Assembly (NCBI RefSeq): GCF_020520425.1
Contig: NC_079490.1
Span: 6,200,001 to 6,264,000 of the forward strand
Direction: 5' to 3'
Source: Spinacia oleracea
Taxonomy: Eukaryota > Streptophyta > Magnoliopsida > Caryophyllales > Amaranthaceae
DNA: 64,000 nt
Positions within the stretch are counted from its first letter, which is position 1. Each line of letters starts with the position of its first letter. This document shows, in pieces, positions 21,541-32,720 of this stretch. The translations under genes were made by a program, and so were the position numbers. The notes beneath the pieces were generated by a model. It saw only the letters and a list, made by a program, of their open reading frames with translations. It was not told the origin of the DNA and made no database searches.

Positions 21541-24500
21541 GGGGTGTAAATGAGCCGAGCCTGCTCGCGAACTATTCGATGCTCGACTCGTCAAAGTTCG
21601 GTCAAAGCTCGACTCGAGCGGGCTCGACTCGAGCTCGGGTTCGGCTCGAGATCTTAACGAGCCAAGCCCGAGCTACCCTTGGCTCGGCTCGAAAGCTCGT
21701 GAGCAAGCTCGAGTTTTTTTTTAATATTAATATTTGTAAAATAATTTAATATAAAATAATTTAACCAAAATAATTATTATTTACAAAGCTACTAAATGTC
21801 TAGATTTCTAGATACATCTTATAAAACTATAAAGTACAAATATATGGGCTTTTGGGAATTGGGATTTGGGACCAAAAAAAAATTTAAAAAAAAATCATTT
21901 AAACAAAGTAACTTAACGTCACTTTCACTAATCACTAATTCACTATACTCCTCAAATCTCAACCTCACATTTTCGCACTCACACAGTCACGCAAGAACCC
22001 TAGCCGCGAGGCCCGCGACGACACACCCAAATACCCAATTTCTTGTCTAGCTATTTCACGTTTCCACCTCCGACGATCGACGGCTGACGACTTTACGAGA
22101 TCCGTCGACCGTCGACCCGGCCCCCTCTATCCATGGCTGGTAAGTTATTCCCTCTCTTAAGTTTTTCTTAGGAAGTTTTAATTTATAATATGTTTTGTAC
22201 TAGTATAGTAGTATCTGCAAATCTTAATCATTTGGTATTTATGTAATGTTTTGTGACTGTTTTTTTTGGAGAAATAACCGTTTAGTCTGGATTTATGGTC
22301 CATTTTTAGGTGCTAAATAGTCGATTATTGTGGATTGTGGTCAATTTTAAGGTGTTTTTAGTTGATTTGTTATTATTGTTTGTTTCTTGAATTTGGTAGT
22401 GTGGTTAGAAGTTATTTTGGTTGTCGAAATTGTGTTATTGAATCTGTTCTGCTAATTAAAAACGAATCTGTTATTTTGAATTGGCTACTGCTAGAATGAC
22501 TTAGTTTCTTTGATATAATGAGTTAATGACATAGTCAGCGACTCAGTGTATGTAATACATTCTAATAAATGTTTTCTACCGATGACTCTAGTTGTGCAGC
22601 ACCATTATCAACACCTTGTTCTTCTACACCTACGGTAGAAGCATTTTTTGAACCTCTTGATGAAGATATGCCAGACGATGATGAATTGGAGGACAATGCT
22701 GAAGAAGAAGCACCAGATACCACCCCTACAGACACAGTAGACGAAAATCTAACCCAAGGTACAAAGAGAGCAAGGAGGTCTGAGGTGTGGAAGGATTTGG
22801 AGGATCCATTTGTCTTAAGAGGGTTAATAAAAACTCGATGTAAGTATTGTAAAAAAATTCTTAGCCTTCCAAAATCTGGTTGCACCAGTCATTTAAACCG
22901 TCTTCTGAAAACTTGTCCACAAAAATTATTGAAGCAACAAACTTTACTGAATTTTTTGCCATCTAATAAAAGTGCGGGTCCACTTGACTCTGGGTTTGTT
23001 AGTGCTATACATAATGGTAAGCTTGATATGCTTATCATGAGAGAAGGGGTTGCAAATTGGATTGTCATGCATGAGAAACCCTTTTCTGTTGTGGAAGAAG
23101 TAGGGTTTAATATGATGTTAAAGAGGGGAATACCACAGTGGACTAGTGTTTCACGTCAAACTATAAAAACTGATGCATTTAAAGTATATGAGGTTGAAAA
23201 AAAGAAGTTGAAAGACACTTTGAAGAAGGTTGATAGGATCTCTTTAACCACTGATCTATGGCGTGCAAGACCACAAAAGATTGAGTACATGGTTCTTACT
23301 GGTCATTTTGTTGATCGGGATTGGAAACTACAAAAGCGAGTCTTGAGTTTTGTACACATACCTCCTCCTAGAAAAGGAAAAGACATAGCAAATTGCATAT
23401 TTAGGTGTTTAAAGGAGTGGAAAATTGAAAACAAAGTAAGTGTTTATTTATCCATTTACAAATATATGTTTTACTAATTTTATATTTGAAAACATAGCTA
23501 CTGATTAGATTGATAACTTTTGTTTTTTTTTTGTTTCTTTCTCTCTTTTAGGTCTTCACGGTATCAGTTGATAATGCCAGTGCAAATGATTCATGCATAC
23601 AAATTATGAAGGATACGTTCTCACTAACTAAGAGGTTAGTATGTGGTGGAAAATTGTTCCATGTTCGGTGTTGTGCGCATATTCTTAATATTATGGTCCA
23701 GCATGGTCTAAAGCAAGTCAAAACCATCATTAAGAATGTCCATGATTCTGTGGAATACCTCAATGGGAGTGAGGCAAGATTGAAAAAGTTCACTGAGCTT
23801 GTCCAACAATTCAATCTCAAGGAAAGGAGATTAGTTCTTGAGTGCAAGACTCGATGGAATTCAACTTATGATATGTTAGCTTGTGCAATCAAGTTCAAGG
23901 AGGTATTTTCTAGACTTGCTTTAGAGGATAACGATTATGTTTATTGTCCTAGTGCTGATGATTGGATTAAAATTGAGAAATTGATAAAGATCTTAAAGGT
24001 TTTTTATTGTACTACCAACATTATCTCAGGCTCTGAATATCCAACTTCTAATTTGTTTCTCTCGGAGGTCTACTACATTAAGAAAATGTTGGATAGTAAT
24101 GCTGATTCCCCTGATGTTTTTGTTAAAGATATGGTTAAAAACATGAAAGAAAGGTTTGATAAGTATTGGGGTGAATGTAATTTGATCATGGCTTTAGGTG
24201 GGTTGTTAGATCCTCGTGTTAAGATGAAGGTTGTTGAAATTACTTTTCCTACCATGTTTGCTTCAGATAAAGTTAGGGAGAATATAAATAAAGTTAAAGA
24301 TACTCTGATTGAATTGTATGATGAGTATCTCAATATGTATCCTCCTTTAGTGGAGGAATTTGGTGAATGTGGAAATGGAACGTCAAATGTTGAAGAAGAT
24401 GACCTTTATGCGATGTCTAGAATTATACAAGTTGTGAGAATTGGGGAAACATCTCAACCTAAGAAATCAGAAGTGGAGTTGTATTTTGAGGAAGAAACCT

Positions 24501-25433
24501 TTGTTGTTGAAGGAAATAGCCCAAATAAGTTTGATGTTTTACAATGGTGGAAGGAAAGGTCTTCAAAATATCGCATTTTGTCTAAATTGGCTGCCGATAT
24601 CTTAGCTGTTCCTATTACAACTGTTGCTTCCGAGGCTACTTTTAGTGCTGGAAGTCGTGTTATTGATTCTTATCGAGCATCATTACTTCCCGAGACCGTG
24701 CAAATGTTGATTTGCACAGGAGATTGGTGTAGGTCCCGTTATGGAGTGCAAAGAAAGAACAAAGTAAGATGGAAAATGTTTTTTTTATGTCTTTTCTGTT
24801 TTATATGTACTTAACTAATTAATTTTATAATATGTACAGAGTATTGAAGAGGATGAACCAAAGGAAATCATTCTTCCTATTCCTTAGGTTACTTTTCCCT
24901 CACTCCTTTTCGTTAATCTTTATATTACTTAGTTTTTATAATGACTATATGTTGACTTTTTTGTGTAGGTTTTTCGGAAAAAAACATGAAAATAGGAGCA
25001 AGAAGGCGTTTGTTTTAATTTTATGGAACCTTTGATGTTGTATTGATGAATCATGTATAATTTTATTAATTTTACATTTGAATTTGAGACCAAATTTTAT
25101 TGTTTGAACGTTAAATTTTTTTTTTAGTTATTTTGTGTAAGACATTTTTTGTTTTAGGCTATATAAAGACTGGAAAACAGGTTGAAAACAGATTGTTAAA
25201 TTACATATCGTTGTTGTGTACTTGTGTTAAGGCTGCTGGATAACAGGTACTTCGAGCCGAGCTTCGAGCTTCGAGCCGAGCTCGAGCTCGATTAAAAAAT
25301 TTCGAGCTCGAGCTCGAGCCCAATGTTACAGGCTCGTCGAGCTTCGAGCTCGAGCCGAGACGCAGCTCACAGGTTTCGAGCTCGAGCCGAGCTTGCCTAA
25401 GCTCGGTCTCGGCTCGGCTCATTAACACCCCTA
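21539..25433 (+). mobile_element. Ac-like hAT transposon, copy 2 (fused to copy 1)
   Basis: A 3,895-bp second copy in the same orientation, nearly identical to copy 1: by eye about a dozen substitutions, a 42-bp length difference near the 5' end and homopolymer length changes. Terminal repeats are the same. The junction with copy 1 reads cacccctaggggtg, a perfect palindrome formed by two abutting termini with no intervening target duplication. The right flank is gtttagac; the left flank of copy 1 is ggtgttac; these do not match as a duplication. Confidence 0.93.
22133..24887 (+). pseudogene. hAT transposase, copy 2, probably inactive
   Basis: Equivalent exons are 22133-22139, 22582-23435, 23552-24763 and 24840-24887. 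The intron 1 acceptor is changed from AG to CG (ttctaccg at about 22,580), so the normal first splice should fail; translation from the in-frame ATG at 22,569 is possible. In the BED finger H110 is replaced by Leu (LNRLLKTC) and R85 by Ile. Other changes from copy 1 are Ser to Ala after LTTDLWR, Val to Ile, Glu to Lys near the end of exon 2, and Asn to Asp in exon 3. The catalytic acids remain. I infer loss of DNA binding and hence relaxed constraint: about six replacement versus one silent coding change. Confidence 0.8.
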
Positions 25434-26032
25434 GTTTAGACAAGGAGATGTTACTTTTTTGAGGGGGAGAAAAAGATGTTCCTCTATATTTATGTATGAG
25501 TTTTTCCCGTAAAAAGGAAACTTGTAACAACTTAATTAGGAAAGTTGTATAATTAGGAAAGTTGTACAACATATATTCTAGGAATAACTAGCTTTTGAGC
25601 TCGTTCAATGAACGGACACTTATATAGTGGTTATTTAGCCATCTTTTAAAGTGTTAATTTTATTGAGGGTTTGCGATTTTAGTGGGAATATATAATTTAT
25701 ATAGAGGTGAAATTTGAAAGTTGAAAAAATGTACTCCGTATAAATTAGATGGTGAATTATGATTGTTAAAGCGGAAAATGGAGTGGAAGAGGTTGAATGA
25801 TTGAATGTATAATTTAAATGGTGATTGATGTTGAATGAGCAACATATAGTGAAAGAGGTGTTGAAGCTGTAAAATAAGTACTTCGTATAACAAACCATCA
25901 AAGGAAAAATTGGGGGAAAAAAAAAATTATGGATGAAAGATGAAGGTGACACTTGTCATATAATAATCAATAACATGGAGGTGACACTTATCATATAATA
26001 ATCAATGGTTATCCTTTTTATAGACTATGTAT
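25434..26032. other. Spacer without recognised gene
   Basis: AT-rich sequence between the hAT pair and a long-TIR element. Only a short direct repeat is seen: 'gtgacacttgtcatataata' near 25,947 recurs about 34 bp later. No coding region supported. Confidence 0.5.
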
Positions 26033-27138
26033 AGATTACTTTTAATACCCCAACCTTTAAGCGATTTTCCAAAATTAATCCAACCTTTTGATTATTATCT
26101 ATTAATCTAACCTTTATACCCCTTTAACTTTTATTGCTCAAAAAAACTTGCAACCGGCTAAACCGGTTTTTCATTACGTTTTTTTCATTACTCCTCCACC
26201 CATCTTAATCAAGATTACTTTTTTAATTATTCTTTTAATTTTTATTCAATCATTCACATCATCTTCAACGGTCAACCACCATCAACAAGATAACACCATT
26301 ACCCATTTTCTCTCCTGCATCTTCATTTTTATATCCAACCACCATCAACACCCTCGCCCCATTCACACCCTATTTACAAATTTCAACCTCATCAACCTCC
26401 CATCAAAAACGATAAAAAATTATCCTTTCGCATTGGGCTGGTTTGGGGTGGTTCTGGCCAGGCGGAAGGGGTTAGGAGAGAGAGTGGGGTGGTGGTTTTC
26501 GCTGGGTAGAGGTTGTTTTCAGAGTACAGATCTTGGTGCATGTACTTCAAATAATTCATAGAACTTCAAATGGAATTGAGCCTATGACGAAGGAACCCAG
26601 ATTTGTTGGCACTTCAATATCTTCAAATACTCCCAGCAACCCATTTATATGAAGAACTTGAAATTCTTAAAAGAGAAACGGTATTGATGAAATACTTTTT
26701 ATCAAATTTTCCAAAACATTTCCAATTTTTTTTTTATCAAATGTTCAAATATTCCCCTCCTGAAACTCATCTGAACCAAACAAATTAAATCAACAACCCA
26801 TTTTCTTGGAGAATGAAGCTAAGTCTTTAATGGAGGTGAAGGAAGATGATGAAGGGGGATGAGGGGTGAAAGAACAAAGAATCAGAAAAGTGCAGAGAAA
26901 GAAAAAAATAGGAACAAGGGAGGAATTTTTAAGGAATCACTTGAAAAATGAGCCCACGCGCAAAATTGTAAGTGTTACCTACCACGTCATCGGTTATGAC
27001 CGGGTTAACCTGCTTGGTAACCTGTAAGGAGCAATAAAGGTTAAAGGGGTATAAAGGTTGGATTAATAGATAATAATCAAAAGGTTGGATTAATATTGGA
27101 AAATCGCTTAAAGGTTGAATTTTTAAAAGTAATTTTTC
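26033..27138. mobile_element. Long-TIR non-autonomous element (Mutator-like)
   Basis: Inverted terminal repeats of about 110 bp. The left arm (about 26,035-26,140; cctttaagcgattttcc, then accttttgattattatc) reappears in reverse complement at about 27,020-27,136 with few mismatches. Long TIRs point to a Mutator-like element. A 9-bp target duplication is only approximate (cttttaata against tttttaaaa), so exact ends are uncertain. The interior shows no transposase; a short frame (26,148-26,561) has no recognisable domain. Confidence 0.7.
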
Positions 27139-27318
27139 CTATATTCTAACCAGTTATAATACAAATATTATCAAATTTGCATATTTAAATTATACTTATA
27201 GACAATTATTATTAAAATATAAGTTATAGATATTATTCTTATTAAAATTAAAATTAACAATGGATTGATTTATTACTATTTTTATAGATTTATAATATCA
27301 ACTTTTTATATTTTTATC

Positions 27319-27446
27319 TGTTAAGCCGTACATTGTAATTAGATGGGGCTCATTGTATTTAGCTTGGTCTAGGCCTAATATGTATTTAGGTTGTATATAA
27401 ACATCCCCACACAGTAATACAACTCAAGGAAAACACTTTCCTAACA
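27319..27446 (+). repeat. 5' LTR of copia C
   Basis: Runs from tgttaagccgtacattg to ctttcctaaca, 128 bp, with a TATA-like 'tgtatataaac' in its 3' half. It is followed directly by the primer-binding region. Confidence 0.94.
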
Positions 27447-27525
27447 CGGTATCAGAGCAATTAAACCCTAACCCTAAACTCTAAACAAATTTTTTTCTCC
27501 TTTCTTTTCTCACGTCACTGCTCTA

Positions 27526-30500
27526 ATGGAGGACGGTAAACTCGAGCCGTCATCTCCGTTTTATCTGGGCGCCGGAGATCAACCAGGAAACCTGATTACT
27601 CACGTAGTCTTGAAGGGTGACAAAAATTATCTAGCCTGGTCAAGGGAGATCACTCAGTCCCTAGCCTCGCGTCGGAAACTCGGGTTTGTAGATGGAACAA
27701 TCAACAAACCCACGGACAAAACAAAGTTGCTTGATTGGGTGACTGTGAATTCCATGCTTGTTTCTTGGATTTTAAAGACCGTAGATGAGAAGGTTGCTTC
27801 CACGATTCCGTACTTTGATGAAGCCCGGAAACTATGGGAGTATTTGACGAAGAGGTACCGCAAAGCTAATGGGCCACGACTTCAGCAATTGCGTGCCGCC
27901 ATAACTGCCTGTAAACAGACGAAAGGTATGTCTCTTGAGGACTACTATGCGACATTAATGGGGCTGTTTGATGATCTTAACCAACTCAAACCACTACATG
28001 GCTGTGAGTGTGGTAATTGTACTTGTGGCCTTGCCGAAAAATATGCTGCTGATAAGGAGGAGGAACGTTTACACCAGTTTCTGATTGGGGTGGATGACGG
28101 GTTGTATGCGGCGGTGCGGTCCAACTTATTGTCACAACAACCTCCTGCTGACCTTGAACATGCGTATGAAACGCTTCTCCAAGAGGAAGACTCCCGTGGT
28201 ACAGTCTTGCCTACTCATGAAGGGTCTCATGTATTTGCTGTACACACCGATCGTTGGAAAGGAAGCTCGGAGCGTCGTGACAAGTCTAAATTGCAGTGTT
28301 CTCATTGTCAAAAAACGGGTCATGACAATGCTTCATGCTTCACCTTTCATGGGTATCCCGAGTGGTGGCCGGACAAGGGTCGTGTTGGCAAGGGGCCTGG
28401 CTTGAAGGGGAGCGTGACGGTGTCTGACCGTGGTCGAGTTCCTGTTCGTGCCAATGCAGTCGGCACGGGAGTGGGGGCAGGTATTGGGGCTGGCACGGTG
28501 AGTATGGATGGCAGCCACGGAGCAGGCAGTAGCATGGCGCCTGCTACGCTCGCTGATCTTAAGCCCGACCAGATTCAGATGCTTCTCAATTTGGTAAACA
28601 AACCTCAACCGGACAAGATGATTGGTGAGTACTTTAGTTCGTCTTGGATTCTTGACACTGGTGCCTCAAACCATGTCACTGGCGACGATTCTTGTCTCCT
28701 TGATGCTACCTCCATCTCACCACACCCTGTCGGTCTTCCTAACGGGGCACAGGCTTTCGCCACCAAGGAGGGCCGTATTGTTTTGACAGACGGCTTAGTT
28801 CTCCAGCATGTCTTATTTGTCCCTACGTTACATTGCAATTTGATTTAAGTGTCCCAAATGATTGATGACTCACATTGTACTGTACAATTCACTAACTCTT
28901 TATGTGCTATACAGGACCAACGCTCGGGGAGCCTGATTGGAGCCGGTGAACGTCTGGATGGACTCTACTACTTCCGGAAGATTCCTACAGTATGTGCGGT
29001 GAAGGTACCGGGAATTTCTAATTTTGAGCTATGGCATAGGAGAATGGGACATCCGTCGGATAGAGTCGTCAAGTTAGTACCGGCAGTTAGTACTAGTGAT
29101 GATCGTAAAACTTTGAATAAAGCTTGTGATATTTGTCCTCAAGCAAAACAATCTCGTCTTTCTTTTCCGAATAGTGATAGTAGAGCTAGCCGTACTTTTG
29201 AAATGATTCATTGTGATTTATGGGGGTCGTATCGCACCCCCTCTACTTGTGGTGCACAATATTTTTTAACATTGGTTGATGATTATTCAAGAGGCGTTTG
29301 GGTTTATTTGTTGAGTTCTAAAACTGAGGTTTATTCCGCATTTTGTTCATTTTTCTCCATGATTGAACGACAATTTGAAACGACTGTAAAAGTTGTACGG
29401 AGTGATAATGGTACTGAGTTTAAGTGCATGCTTCCGTACTTTGATGCAAATGGCATCCTTTTTGAAACCTCTTGTGTTGGCACTCCACAACAAAATGGTC
29501 GTGTGGAGCGGAAACACCAACATATCCTAAATGTTGCTCGTGCTTTGATGTTCCAAGGTAACCTCCCCATTCATTTTTGGGGTGAGTGTGTTCTCGGGGC
29601 GGTGTATTTGATTAATCGTACTCCATCTCGATTGTTGCAAAACAAGACTCCGTACGAGATGTTGTTTGGCAAAGAACCCAACTTTGACGATTTAAAAGTG
29701 TTTGGGTGCCTTGGCTTTGCTCATAATCAAAGAACTAAAGGCGATAAGTTTGCACCTCGTGGTCGGAAATGTGTCTTCATGGGGTATTCACATGGTAAAA
29801 AGGGGTGGAAAATGTACGATCTTGAAACAGGTGAAATCTTTGTGTCTCGGGACGTAGTGTTTCATGAAAATGAATTTCCTTTCAACAATGACACGTTGGC
29901 TACGAATGCAGCAATTACTCATGATACTCTTGTGGGCATTGATACAGACTTTATACTTGAGGAGGAGCACACTGCCCACGAGCATGAGCTAGCGCACACT
30001 GCCCACGAGCACGTCACTTTGCAGGCTGATGCTAGCGTGCCTGGTGTGCCGTCTCCTGCAGCGACCCCTCCTACCACACCAACTACTTCCCCTTGCATTG
30101 ACGTGCTGCCTAGTCCCGCTATAGAGCCTCATAATGCTGCTACTGAACACATTCCCATTGCTACGGAGCCCAACAGCAGTAGCGTTGATACGATCACCCG
30201 CGTCAATGCTCCTAGCGATGGGCCCCCTCCTGTCTTGGCTCCTTCCTTGCCCACGCAACAAGCTGCCAGCAGTTCCGAGGTGCCCCCGTCTGATTTGGGG
30301 CGTGGACTACGGGTTCGTCGTCCTCCAGGTTGGCATCACGATTATGTCGCACATACTGTACACACGAGTCCATCTAGCAGCTCATCGACTCCTCCTAGCT
30401 CCTCAGGTAATCCCTATCCTATAGCACATTTTGTGAATTGTAATAATTTTTCAATACCACACTGTACATTCCTTGCTGCAGTAATGGCAGGCCTAGAGCC

Positions 30501-32124
30501 ACGTACATTTAATGAAGCCATGAAACATCCCGGCTAGAGGGAAGCAATGCAAAAGGAAATCGATGCTTTGGAGGATAATGAACCATGGGTGACGGAACCC
30601 TTACCCCCGGGTAAGAAAGCTCTTGGGTGCCGTTGGGTCTATAAAATCAAATTTCATGCAGATGGCAAGATTGAACGCCTCAAAGCACGGCTAGTTATTT
30701 TTGGAAACCATCAAATCGAGGGGATCGACTATAATGAGACGTTTGCTCCCGTAGCAAAAATGGTAACGGTTCGTGCTTTCTTGGCCGTAGCTGCTGCTAA
30801 AAACTGGGAACTACATCAGATGGATGTCCATAATGCGTTCTTACACGGCGATTTTGATGAGGAAGTTTATATGAAACTTCCCCCTGGCTTTCACGGTAAT
30901 AAAACTGGTTTGGTATGTCGTTTGAAGAAATCTTTATATGGGCTGCGACAAGCGCCTCGGTGTTGGTTTGCTAAGCTTGCGGGTTCCCTTAAACGGTATG
31001 GATTCTCTCAATCATACTCTGATTACTCCCTCTTCACTCTGTCTCACGGCACTGTCCATTTGAGTGTTTTGGTTTATGTGGATGATTTGATTATTTCCGG
31101 GAATGATTCGGGTGCTATTGTTGCTTTTAAGAAGTATCTGGGGGATTGTTTTCACATGAAAGACTTAGGAGTGTTGAAATACTTTCTTGGTATTGAGGTT
31201 GCTAGGAGTTCCGAGGGCATTTTCTTGTGTCAACGAAAGTATACTCTTGATATTATTGCTGAGGCAGGCATGCTTGGAGCCCGTCCGGCTGGGTTCCCAA
31301 TTAAGAAAAATCACACTTTGGCTTTAGCGGATGGTGCGCCCCTTGAGGATCCAGAAATGTATCGACGCCTTGTTGGTCGTCTGATCTATCTCTCATTCAC
31401 TCGCCCGGATTTGGCTTATACCGTTCATATTCTGGCACAATTTATGCAAGAACCTCGTCGGGAGCATTTGGATGCCGCTCTCCGTACGGTCCGCTACTTG
31501 AAAGGATGTCCGGGACAAGGCATCTTACTGCGTGCCGATTGCGACTTACATTTAACGGGTTGGTGTGACTCGGATTGGGCTAGTTGCCCTTTGACGAGAC
31601 GTTCGATTTCAGGTTGGTTAGTATTTCTTGGTTCTTCCCCGATCTCTTGGAAAACTAAGAAGCAGCAAACTGTTTCTCGCTCGTCGGCCGAGGCCGAGTA
31701 CCGTTCAATGGCCGCGATTACGTCTGAGTTGAAGTGGCTAAAGGCCTTACTTGACGGTTTGGGGGTTGCACACCCTCGCGCCATGACATTGTTTTGCGAC
31801 AGTAAGTCTGCCCTACATATTGCTCAAAATCCGGTGTTTCATGAACGTACAAAGCATATCGAGATCGATTGTCATTATGTACGTGACGCCATTCATGAAG
31901 GGATTATTCACACTAGCCATGTGACGACAGACGAGCAACTTGCGGACATATTCACCAAAGTCTTGGGGAAGCGACAATTTTTGTATTTACTAGACAAGTT
32001 GGGCATTTGTAATTTGCATGCTCCAACTGGGGGGGGGGGGTGTGTTAAGCCGTACATTGTAATTAGATGGGCCTCATTGTATTTAGCTCGGTCTAGGCCT
32101 AATATGTATTTAGGTTGTATATAA
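27526..32124 (+). pseudogene. gag-pol region of copia C
   Basis: Begins MEDGKLEPSSPFYLG. Parts in order: gag (about 27.5-28.3 kb), zinc knuckle (CSHCQKTGHDNASC) followed by a HGYPEWW motif, aspartic protease (LDTGASNHV, near 28.66 kb), integrase zinc motif and core (29.0-29.7 kb, ending near the KVFGC motif), reverse transcriptase with YVDD (near 31.08 kb) and RNase H (SSAEAEY, near 31.68 kb) running just into the 3' LTR. The element is a fossil with about two breaks, otherwise well conserved. Confidence 0.9.
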
Positions 32125-32170
32125 ACATCCCCACACAGTAATACAACTCAAGGAAAACACTTTCCAAACA
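32043..32170 (+). repeat. 3' LTR of copia C
   Basis: 128 bp, identical in layout to the 5' LTR with three substitutions, preceded by a run of G as polypurine tract. The target duplication ttatc follows. Confidence 0.94.
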
Positions 32171-32720
32171 TTATCCATTATCAATTAAAGATATTTGATG
32201 TTGAAATAATTCATTGACAAACGTGATAAATAAATGTGTCAATTAAAAACGAACGGAGGAAGTTTTGAAAACAACTAAAGTGGAACACCTTTTATGTAGT
32301 TTATGCTGAAAACTACCTATTACCTTCCTTTTTTTTGTCGATAACATTACGAGCAATGCTATACATCATGTGGCAAGTGACTCAGATACAACTATTTTTA
32401 GACTTTTAATACGAACACATAATATGTCAGTATCAAAAACGCAAATGATCTGTGTTAGTACTTCTTAGCAATATACGGAGTATTGGTATACCAATATCAA
32501 ATTAGTCTCAGTATTAAATAAATGAATACCAATACGAGTCTACTTGTGTCCATATAATGATACGGACTTATACCGCTAAACCATACGAGACTTAGAGTTC
32601 CTACTCCTACGGCCCACCATGATTTAATTCGTGAGAGAAATGAAGAACAATTACGCCTCAATTCCTCATCCTCAACCCTTTCACTCGAAGAAGTGAGATA
32701 TTTTTCAAAAGCGGAGAAAA
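32171..32720. other. Spacer upstream of the PPR pseudogene
   Basis: AT-rich sequence with several 'actccgta/tacggagt'-like words. At 32,638-32,690 a stretch reading 'atgaagaacaattacgcctc' partly duplicates the beginning of the PPR leader at 32,721. No gene supported. Confidence 0.45.

Larger units (their letters stand above)
27319..32170 (+). mobile_element. Ty1/copia retrotransposon C, near-whole, very short LTRs
   Basis: A 4,852-bp element with 128-bp LTRs, flanked by a perfect 5-bp duplication ttatc (27,314-27,318 and 32,171-32,175). The LTRs differ at 3 of 128 positions by eye, suggesting insertion roughly 1-2 million years ago at common plant rates. The primer-binding region reads 'ggtatcagagc' and the polypurine tract is a run of G. 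All copia domains are present in order. Short LTRs and the gag knuckle followed by a HGYPEWW motif suit the Ale/Retrofit lineage. It looks almost whole, with about two breaks. Confidence 0.94.

Noticed and set aside
26148-26561. A 137-codon frame inside the long-TIR element at 26,033
   Set aside because: Composition is hydrophobic and Ser/His-rich without motif, and there is no similarity I can recognise. It may be chance in AT-rich sequence.
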